Assembly (NCBI GenBank): GCA_023436145.1 | Contig: JAEZKP010000012.1 | Span: 1-32,015, forward strand | Length of the DNA: 32,015 nucleotides | From: Fibrobacterota bacterium | GTDB lineage: Bacteria; Fibrobacterota; Chitinivibrionia; Chitinivibrionales; Chitinispirillaceae | Direction: 5' to 3' | Shown: piece by piece, positions 1-6,422 of the stretch | How the letters are laid out: every line of letters begins with the position of its first letter | Numbering within the stretch: position 1 is the stretch's first letter | Notes under the pieces: model-generated | The model's input: only the letters and a program-made list of their open reading frames with translations | The model's database searches: none | Told to the model about the DNA's origin: nothing | Made by a program: the position numbers and the translations under genes

Positions 1-192
1 TTGAATTTTGAATAATTGGTAATTGGGATTTGTTTAGGATTTGGTGTTTGTGATTTGGAATTTATTTGCGTGCCCTACTTCTTATGAAATCTTATGTTTG
101 TTAAATTAACCGGACACTTCTGATTTAAATTATCATATTATAATTCCAGAAATGGATTAAAAACAGGTTAGCAGAATGAAAGAGGTAGTCGG
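1..192. other. Leader region with degenerate AT-rich 'gatttgg' words
   Basis: Bases 1-70 are low-complexity, built from variants of aattggg / gatttgg / gaattt. The vocabulary resembles the inverted AT-rich block at 26453-26548 and the complement of the terminal tandem array. The rest is the upstream region of the chitinase gene. An AGAGG ribosome-binding site lies at 182-186. No convincing promoter was seen. Confidence 0.4.
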
Positions 193-1635
193 ATGGAACT
201 GAAAAAAGTGATTTTCATTGTCTTTATTATTTGGGTTACTGGAGTACATGGAGCTAATATAATCGGATATTTCACAAACTGGGGTATTTACGGAGATCAG
301 CCATACACTGCCAGCGATGTTCCTTATCAGAAACTTACTCACATTCAATATGCTTTTTTCAAGCCAGAAGCTAACGGCGAAATCTCTTCTTTTGATGATT
401 ACGCAGATGAACAGATTTTACTGGGAGAGATGATCTGGTCTCCCACACAACATCGTGATTCAACAACATCACTTATCTATCTGGCACATAAAAACAAGGT
501 GAAGGTGCTGGCTTCTGTTGGCGGGTGGACCGGTTCCTCCAATTTTCCTTCTCTGGCTGGCTCTGCAATCTCCAGGTCGAATTTCTGTTCTAAAGCCCGT
601 GCTTTGATAGAGCGCTATAGTTTTGATGGTATTGATATTGACTGGGAATATCCCTGTTATACAGAACATAATGGAACAGCTGATGATGCACGGAACTTTG
701 TATTGCTGCTTGCTGAATTGAGAGATACTCTGGATGCAATGGATGGTGATAAAAAACTTATCACACTGGCTATTGCTGGTGGATCATTTCATGGTAAGGA
801 TTTTCTGGTTGAGCAATTTCATCCGGATGTCGATTTTATTTCGGTTATGACCTATGATTATACTGGTGAATGGGGAAGTTATGCATGGCACAACAGTCCG
901 CTTTATGATTACGGATTAAATGACAACTGGTCACTTAGTAGAGCGATGGATTATTATTTACAAAGAGGTGTGCCATCTTCCAAACTGAATATAGGTTTGG
1001 CATTTTATGGTAAGAGCTTTGCTGGTTGTGAAGGACCCAATCAACCGTTTACCGGTCCTGGTGAGATATCCGGTTCGATTGATTATTCCACTATAGACCG
1101 TAAAATCCAGAGTGGTGAATATGTCAGGTATTGGGATGATAAAGCTAAGGTCCCTTATTGTTTATCATCAGAAAATGAATACTGCAGCTTTGATGATACT
1201 GTGTCGATAGGTTTGAAATCGCAATACTGTTTGGATAAAGGTTTTGGGGGAGTAATAATATGGGAATTGAAAGCTGGAAGATTAGCAGACGGTTCTCAGC
1301 CACTTCTCAATACTGTAGCTGAAAAACTTTTGTCAAAGGTAGCAGTGAGGAAAATCGAATATACAAAAAGTGGTAGATTGGAAAAGCTACAGGTAGTAAA
1401 TAGCAGGACCGGGCATCTAAAGGTTCGGTTTAACGGTGGGTATAGAGCGGATGAAATTTCTTTTAAAATCTATACATTATCTGGCGGGTTTGTATTTGGC
1501 ACAAAAGGAAGGTGTGGTGGAGGTTGTACCGAATTTCAACTGCCAGATGTGAGACTGTTTCTTTCAGGAAAATATCTGCTTAGAATTAATGATGGGGAGG
1601 AAAAATATCAGACTATGTTTACCATTATTAAATGA
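193..1635 (+). CDS. Secreted GH18 chitinase with C-terminal T9SS-like sorting domain
   Basis: This 480-residue protein is predicted to hydrolyse beta-1,4 bonds in chitin outside the cell. Residues 1-20 form a signal peptide (KK, then a hydrophobic run ending VHG before ANIIGYFTNW). The GH18 barrel spans about 21-380. It has the SVGGW substrate motif at 108-112, the catalytic DGIDIDWE at 145-152 with Glu152 as proton donor, the MTYDY motif at 219-223 and a conserved WEL near 357. Residues ~386-480 form a beta-rich tail containing KIYTLSGG and SGKYLLRI, like the T9SS type A sorting domain, so surface display or secretion is likely. The ATG follows an AGAGG ribosome-binding site. It appears monocistronic. 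Chitinase activity is well supported; endo- versus exo-action cannot be told. Confidence 0.93.
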   Translation: MELKKVIFIVFIIWVTGVHGANIIGYFTNWGIYGDQPYTASDVPYQKLTHIQYAFFKPEANGEISSFDDYADEQILLGEMIWSPTQHRDSTTSLIYLAHKNKVKVLASVGGWTGSSNFPSLAGSAISRSNFCSKARALIERYSFDGIDIDWEYPCYTEHNGTADDARNFVLLLAELRDTLDAMDGDKKLITLAIAGGSFHGKDFLVEQFHPDVDFISVMTYDYTGEWGSYAWHNSPLYDYGLNDNWSLSRAMDYYLQRGVPSSKLNIGLAFYGKSFAGCEGPNQPFTGPGEISGSIDYSTIDRKIQSGEYVRYWDDKAKVPYCLSSENEYCSFDDTVSIGLKSQYCLDKGFGGVIIWELKAGRLADGSQPLLNTVAEKLLSKVAVRKIEYTKSGRLEKLQVVNSRTGHLKVRFNGGYRADEISFKIYTLSGGFVFGTKGRCGGGCTEFQLPDVRLFLSGKYLLRINDGEEKYQTMFTIIK

Positions 1636-1740
1636 ATTGGATTGTTTAGGTGTATGAGTTAAAGGCTGTTTTGGCAGCTTAAAATGCTGTTTTCCCTGGA
1701 GGTGAGCAGAATCGAAACCACGCAGCTCCCATCTTTGTTT

Positions 1741-1784
1741 CCCCAGAGGTGAATTCTTTACAGAGAAGGAAATCACCTCCGGGG
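1741..1784. repeat. Palindromic repeat family 1, copy 1 (plus half copy at 1694-1706)
   Basis: A 44-bp imperfect palindrome. The left arm is CCCCAGAGGTGAATTCTTT and the right arm AGGAAATCACCTCCGGGG. It lies between the chitinase and the esterase genes. A left-arm-only fragment, CCCTGGAGGTGAG, sits 35 bp before it at 1694-1706. The rest of the 1636-1976 gap shows no gene. Confidence 0.9.
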
Positions 1785-1976
1785 AATCTCTTTCAGAGTC
1801 TACGGTTTTCCTGGTTTTTGGCTGGCAGGGAAAAATTCAATTCAAGAAGTCTTCTGATCCCCTCCTGAAGAAGCTTTCTATATGGTTAATAACTCAAGCA
1901 CGATTTTTGCTTCAATACAGTATCTGATAATCACTTTCAGCTTTCTCTCTGATATCATTCAATTATGGAGTGGAGT

Positions 1977-3296
1977 ATGAATTTAAATAATTCACCACTT
2001 GCACTTATTCGCCAGAATGCCACCGAAGTTCTTGATCGACCACAGGATTTTGATGCATTACTCGATGCCATTGGAAATTGTCGATTTGTTCTATTGGGAG
2101 AGGCATCATATGGAACACATGAGTTTTATAAAACCAGGGCACAGATAACTACTCGTCTCATAGAGGAAAAGGGTTTTGGGGCAGTAGCGGTCGAAGCAGA
2201 CTGGTCCGATGCGTATCGGGTAAACCGGTATGTGCGTTCAATAGGTGATGATCCAGATCCTATGAGTGGATTGGGCGATTTTCTCAGGTTTCCCCGTTGG
2301 ATGTGGCGCAATACAGATGTAGCTGATTTTATTTCAGTTCTCAAGTACTATAATGAGGGCAAGACTGCGGAGAAACAGGTTGGTTTCTACGGTCTGGACC
2401 TTTACAACATGTATGCATCGATAGACAAAGTGATTGGGTATCTGGATGAAGTTGATTCTCGCGAAGCTCAAAAGGTTCGCAGGTACTACAGTTATTTTGA
2501 TTTGTATGATCATGCGAAGGAAAAATATGCAATGTCAATTGTATTGACAGAAGACTGTCAGCGGAAGATAGTTGTTCAATTAGAGGAACTAAGAAAGAAT
2601 AGTATAAAATACATGAAAAATGGCGGTTTTACCCTCAAAGAGGAGCAGTTTGTTACTGAGCAATATGCCAGAGTGGCACACACCGATGAGCAATATTACA
2701 AAAATATGTTTTCAGGCAGGGTGTCATGCTGGAATCAGCGTGATAAAAACATGGCAGACACTTTAGATGCACTGGCCGGTTATCTCAAACAATATAGGGA
2801 GCCTAAAATAGTAGTTTGGGGACACAATTCCCATATAGGTGATGCCCGTTCAACAGAGGTAAGTCTTTTCGGGCGGTTAAATCTTGGTCAACTGGTTCGC
2901 GAGCGCTACAAGGACGAGGTGTATCTGATTGGTTTTACAACTCATAGTGGAACTGTAACTGCGGCATCTTTTTGGGGGGAAGCAGTTCAGAGGAAAAATA
3001 TCAGCCTTTCAACGGCTGAGAGTTTCGAGCATTTGTTCCACAGAAGTGAGATACCCTCTTTTTACTTGAACGTGCGTGATAATAAACAGCTCCCCTTTTT
3101 AGCGAACCAACATCTGGAGAGGGCTATCGGAGTGGTTTACATGCCGGAATTGGAGCGGCAGAATCATTATTTTAGGGCATCTCTGTCCGGGCAGTTTGAT
3201 GCGGTCATTCATTTTGATAAGAGCATTGCCGTACAGCCATTAGATCATATTAGTGGTTGGGAGGAGGGGTTAGATAGTTATCGGAGTGCTTTATGA
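1977..3296 (+). CDS. Erythromycin esterase family protein with catalytic His replaced by Tyr
   Basis: A 439-residue cytosolic protein of the EreA/EreB-like family (Pfam Erythro_esteras). Family hallmarks are the GEASYGTHEF block at 41-50, VEADW at 72-76 and VWGHNSHIGDAR near 280-291. Family members normally read GEASHGTHEF. The His three residues after the Glu corresponds to the general base His46 of EreB. Here it is Tyr45 (codon TAT at 2109-2111, one transition from CAT), so macrolide esterase activity is doubtful. Most chromosomal members have unknown substrates anyway. The ATG at 1977 is preferred over the in-frame ATG at 1965 because GGAG at 1967-1970 is well placed for it. No signal peptide is seen. 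It stands alone, with palindromic repeats on both sides. Confidence 0.85.
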   Translation: MNLNNSPLALIRQNATEVLDRPQDFDALLDAIGNCRFVLLGEASYGTHEFYKTRAQITTRLIEEKGFGAVAVEADWSDAYRVNRYVRSIGDDPDPMSGLGDFLRFPRWMWRNTDVADFISVLKYYNEGKTAEKQVGFYGLDLYNMYASIDKVIGYLDEVDSREAQKVRRYYSYFDLYDHAKEKYAMSIVLTEDCQRKIVVQLEELRKNSIKYMKNGGFTLKEEQFVTEQYARVAHTDEQYYKNMFSGRVSCWNQRDKNMADTLDALAGYLKQYREPKIVVWGHNSHIGDARSTEVSLFGRLNLGQLVRERYKDEVYLIGFTTHSGTVTAASFWGEAVQRKNISLSTAESFEHLFHRSEIPSFYLNVRDNKQLPFLANQHLERAIGVVYMPELERQNHYFRASLSGQFDAVIHFDKSIAVQPLDHISGWEEGLDSYRSAL

Positions 3297-3384
3297 TGAT
3301 GAGGAAAGCATGAGGAGAGGGTGGGGGGAAACGAATTGCGAAGAAGTGCTCATGTGCAGGGGGAGGATTGGAACCAGCATTTTT

Positions 3385-3427
3385 CCCCGGAGGTGAATTC
3401 TTAATCGATCCACTTTTCACCTCTGGG
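3385..3427. repeat. Palindromic repeat family 1, copy 2
   Basis: A 43-bp palindrome with left arm CCCCGGAGGTGAATTC and right arm TTTTCACCTCTGGG, 88 bp after the esterase stop codon. The G/T opposition at the fifth stem position would be a G-U wobble in RNA. Confidence 0.9.
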
Positions 3428-3437
3428 ATGTATGAAA

Positions 3438-3473
3438 GGATGCTACATCGTTTGTCAAAAGAATGTAGCATCC
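3438..3473. repeat. Perfect 11-bp inverted repeat beside family-1 copy 2
   Basis: GGATGCTACAT at 3438-3448 is exactly complementary to ATGTAGCATCC at 3463-3473, with a 14-nt loop. It starts 10 bp after family-1 copy 2 and has a different sequence. No T-run follows, so it is not a typical terminator. Confidence 0.75.
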
Positions 3474-3622
3474 CAAGAATACTGCAATCTTGTCCTGCTT
3501 ATTAAGAAGGAAACTGAAAGAATTTCGCCGGATTTTAGATTTTTTAAGGGGTGAATTGTAAAAGGATTTTTGCTAAGAGTCATGTAATTGACGTATCGGT
3601 TGGTTCCTGGGTACCTTTTTAT

Positions 3623-3665
3623 CCCCGGAGGTGTATCCGTAATAATTTTCCGAATCACCTCCGGG
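3623..3665. repeat. Palindromic repeat family 1, copy 3
   Basis: A 43-bp palindrome, CCCCGGAGGTGTATCCG ... CGAATCACCTCCGGG, about 355 bp from the 3' end of the RAYT-like gene. The right arm contains ATCACCTCC, the same nine bases as the usual 3' tail of 16S rRNA. Confidence 0.9.
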
Positions 3666-4019
3666 CAGTTAACTCGACTATGAATGTAGTCGAATGATTC
3701 TGCATGTCTCGTGGCGAGGCATAATCCAATTAAAAAAATAATTCAGCAATATTGAACTGTTAAATTTTATAATATTGGATCCGATTCTGTAGAAGGCAAG
3801 AATAGAGGTGGCAGCTATTTTTATTTTCTGAAAAGTTGATATAGAGTATCTATTAAAAATTAATAAATACCAATTGATTTGTTCTTATGGCGCCTCAGAC
3901 TACAGTAGAGCTTGCTTCGGGAGGCGAAAAGGTGACAACCTTATGATTTTTATATCTTGAGAATGAACACTCGATAATGCAATCAGGGTATAAGGGGTTC
4001 AGAGTTTTTTGAACATGGA
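3666..4019. other. Intergenic, AT-rich, no gene seen
   Basis: This follows the repeats and precedes the 3' end of the RAYT-like gene. Small inverted repeats are present: CGACTA/TAGTCG near 3674-3691, and CGCCTC at 3891-3896 with GAGGCG at 3921-3926. Stop codons interrupt all frames. The function of the hairpins is unknown. Confidence 0.4.
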
Positions 4020-4997
4020 CTATGTAAATTCCTCTGTGGCTAGCCGGATAAAAAAATCCTTACAGTCAATATTGTCAAACCTGCTAATCATCCTGGATAC
4101 TGCAGATTCGCTCACCCTCAGATGCAGGGCCATCTGGGCCCCCGAGAAATCGAAACGTTTCTTACCTATGTAGGCAAACAGCTCTCTCGCTGTAGATTTT
4201 ACATCAAATAAACCTTGATGAAAAATATCTTTGGCAGGAAGACAAAGAGATCTGGTTACCTCCTCCACAATTTGTTCCATGGTAACATTCTCACTTACAT
4301 GACGGGCAATCCTGGCACGTCTGCATCTGTCTAATTCCAATATGTGCTTGATAAATTGGGGTTCACCCAGAACCCAGGCTTCCGGTTCGTGGAAGCTGAG
4401 TTTTCCGTTGTTGGCATCTTTTAGGTGTTTAACGATTTTTTCACTATCACTGTTAAGTTTATCAATACAGATGTAATCCTTATATTTTTTAACCGGATCA
4501 GAAATGTCAAAAAGGTCGAGTACAATCTGAGTGTTCTGGAATTCATATGGTTTGTTCCCTAATAAGAAGTAATGACCGCTCCATTTATAGTAATCCAACT
4601 CCTCAAGTGAGCATTCCCCATTTACTACCGGTTGCAGATGAATGAAGCGAACTACCTCTTTTAATTTAGTCTGCTCTATCACCAGTGAATTAAAGCGGGA
4701 TGCGAAAACGGTTCCATGCCGTTTTTCAGTTTTGTTAAACTTTTTTGCAATAACGGAATTGAAAGTCTGCATAGCAATTGAAATTGATTGTTCACTGGAT
4801 TTGAGTAGTAGATCATATTGGTTTCCGGTTAAGGAAAAAGCATAACAGGAAAGTTGGTATTTTTTGCTGATTCTAGTTAGCTGCTCGATAAAGAACTTTT
4901 TAAGTAAATCCTTACCGAAGATCTGCACTTCCTCTGCGCCCTCAGCGAAAATGTGATAGATGGCCTGTGGAACAATGATTCTGGGTTTGGTGCTCAT
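4020..4997 (-). CDS. REP-associated (RAYT/Y1) transposase-like protein lacking HUH and Tyr residues
   Basis: A 325-residue protein. The N-terminal ~145 residues follow the Y1_Tnp/RAYT fold: PRIIVPQAIYHIF at the start, HGTVFASRFNS near 94-104, and VVRFIHLQPVVNG at 115-127 followed by DYYKWSGHYF. The family's catalytic HxH (usually PNHFHLLL) reads GNQYDLLL, so both His are lost (Gln60, Asp62). The catalytic Tyr in the usual RYIxxNPV is Phe118. Residues ~200-312 form the basic helical/HTH extension of long RAYTs, with GAQMALHLRVSESAVSRM as a likely recognition helix. The ATG at 4997 is preferred because AAAGG is spaced 9 nt before it; the ATG at 5006 touches that site. Four family-1 palindromes flank it within 1.4 kb. 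It may be a domesticated DNA-binding protein, or a decaying gene; the long intact frame favours the former. Confidence 0.82.
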   Translation of the reverse strand: MSTKPRIIVPQAIYHIFAEGAEEVQIFGKDLLKKFFIEQLTRISKKYQLSCYAFSLTGNQYDLLLKSSEQSISIAMQTFNSVIAKKFNKTEKRHGTVFASRFNSLVIEQTKLKEVVRFIHLQPVVNGECSLEELDYYKWSGHYFLLGNKPYEFQNTQIVLDLFDISDPVKKYKDYICIDKLNSDSEKIVKHLKDANNGKLSFHEPEAWVLGEPQFIKHILELDRCRRARIARHVSENVTMEQIVEEVTRSLCLPAKDIFHQGLFDVKSTARELFAYIGKKRFDFSGAQMALHLRVSESAVSRMISRFDNIDCKDFFIRLATEEFT

Positions 4998-5113
4998 TAT
5001 GTGCATCCTTTTTTTGTGGTATTAGAAAAAGTGATGCAATTACAGTTCCATTTATTGAGTACTGTGGAGTGAAAAAGAGTTTGCGGTAAGAGGGGCGAAA
5101 GAGGAGGATTTAG

Positions 5114-5168
5114 GAAGTGGTAAAGAAGTGGGAAAGAAGTGGGAAAGAAGTGGGAAAGAAGTGGGAAA
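5114..5168 (+). repeat. Five tandem 11-bp repeats (GAAGTGGGAAA)
   Basis: Five consecutive 11-bp units, the first with one change (GAAGTGGTAAA), abut family-1 copy 4. They lie upstream of the RAYT-like gene. A short open frame across the repeat is judged an artefact of its periodic, stop-free sequence. Confidence 0.9.
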
Positions 5169-5173
5169 CAAAT

Positions 5174-5212
5174 CCCGGAGGTGAATTATACAAAAGCTAT
5201 ATTTCACCTCTG
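5174..5212. repeat. Palindromic repeat family 1, copy 4 (shorter ends)
   Basis: A 39-bp palindrome, CCCGGAGGTGAATTATA ... TATATTTCACCTCTG, 177 bp before the RAYT-like start. It has lost one or two outer C/G pairs. The loop contains AAAAGC. Confidence 0.85.
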
Positions 5213-5373
5213 AGCTTCTGTAACTGTCTATCATTACACAATTTGCTGCAAAATAAAGATTATCTCCCAAATTTCCAAATTAAATATCTGCTCTTTGCGA
5301 AACACCAGAATTGTCTGGAATGAGAAGAAATAATCAGAAAACCGAATCCTAAAATGTTTAAAAAATAATGATG

Positions 5374-5417
5374 CCCCGGAGGTGAACTCTCTGCCTGGAA
5401 CGTTTTCACCTCCGGGG
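5374..5417. repeat. Palindromic repeat family 1, copy 5
   Basis: A 44-bp palindrome with fully paired ends CCCCGGAGGTGAA ... TTCACCTCCGGGG. It lies in the 699-bp gap 4998-5696, which otherwise shows no gene. Confidence 0.92.
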
Positions 5418-5696
5418 AGAGTTTAGGTCCATCTATCAATTCAAGCTTTAATCAGTCTATTTCAGCCGATTTACATCGGATCTGCAAACAATACTCTGAA
5501 AATTATGAGTAATCAAAATAATTCATTCTCCAGAGTGAATAGCATTACGAAAAAATAGTAACTGTTGATAAAATGATTGTGCCTATGTAATGTCGCTTGA
5601 TTTATTTTCTTTCCTTGAAACTAATGATAAAAGATGATACCATCAAATATATCTCACTATACTTCTAAATAGCTTCACTTGTTCAGAAAGGCTGGT

Positions 5697-6422
5697 ATGA
5701 AACTGATCTCTGCCATGATGCTACTGGCTGTTTTTTCAATCTCCATCCAAGCAAAACTCCGCCTTTATTCCCGTGCACTTGCCGAAAAATATGTAGCTGA
5801 TTCCCTCAAAAGGATCGATTCACTAAGGGTTGCTGATTCCATTCATGTTGCTGACTCGCTCATGCTTGCCCGTTATCAGACAGCAGATACCGTTTTCAGA
5901 ATGGAAAGAATTAAAAAAGAAAAGGAAATGGAAGTGTATAAGCCTGTTGAAGTTGATTCCAGTGAACGGGTATTCAGGGATAGTGTAGATATCTTTTCTG
6001 CAAGAACGATCAAGATTGATGAAGGCAGTAAGTATGCTCATCAGATAGACAGCCTTCAAAACAGGATGGACAGTATCTGTAACGCCATTCATGATCATGA
6101 CCCCTGGTTTAAAAAGATGAAAACATTTCATATATCTGAAAAGAAACGTTATATGACCTTTCTAATGCAGAATAATTACAAGGACAGTGCATCTATTCTG
6201 GCATGTTGCAACCAGCTTTATCAGATGTATTCCAGCAGGATTGATCTTCTGACAGCAATCAAAAATTCTCAAACTCATAATACCAGAAACTTCGTAAACT
6301 ACCATATCGAGAATATCAGACAACAGCTTGCTGAGCTCAGTGATTTTATCGTGGCATTGAGTCCGGAAGTACCTTATCATCTTCAGCGCCAGCGTAGCTC
6401 AGATGTGCAACAACCATTCTGA
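5697..6422 (+). CDS. Exported protein of unknown function, charged and coiled-coil-like
   Basis: I do not recognise this 241-residue protein. Residues 1-19 are a clear signal peptide (MKLISAMMLLAVFSISIQA before KLRLYS). The mature part is highly charged, and residues ~28-60 carry a repeated ADSL/ADSI pattern (VADSLKRIDSL, VADSIHVADSL). Long helices follow, including HQIDSLQNRMDSICNAIHD and the 190-230 region, suggesting a periplasmic coiled coil. The ATG at 5697 is chosen because AAAGG precedes it by 5 nt; an upstream in-frame TTG at 5679 would add only six residues and disrupt the signal peptide. Its last 77 bp overlap the 3' end of the convergent helicase gene. Confidence 0.65.
   Translation: MKLISAMMLLAVFSISIQAKLRLYSRALAEKYVADSLKRIDSLRVADSIHVADSLMLARYQTADTVFRMERIKKEKEMEVYKPVEVDSSERVFRDSVDIFSARTIKIDEGSKYAHQIDSLQNRMDSICNAIHDHDPWFKKMKTFHISEKKRYMTFLMQNNYKDSASILACCNQLYQMYSSRIDLLTAIKNSQTHNTRNFVNYHIENIRQQLAELSDFIVALSPEVPYHLQRQRSSDVQQPF

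Noticed and set aside
3889..3926. Intrinsic terminator (CGCCTC/GAGGCG)
   Set aside because: The stem is only 6 bp with a 24-nt loop, and no T-run follows; no gene ends next to it.
5117..5323. Plus-strand open frame of 68 codons
   Set aside because: It consists of the 11-bp tandem repeat and palindrome copy 4; it is open only because the repeat lacks stops.
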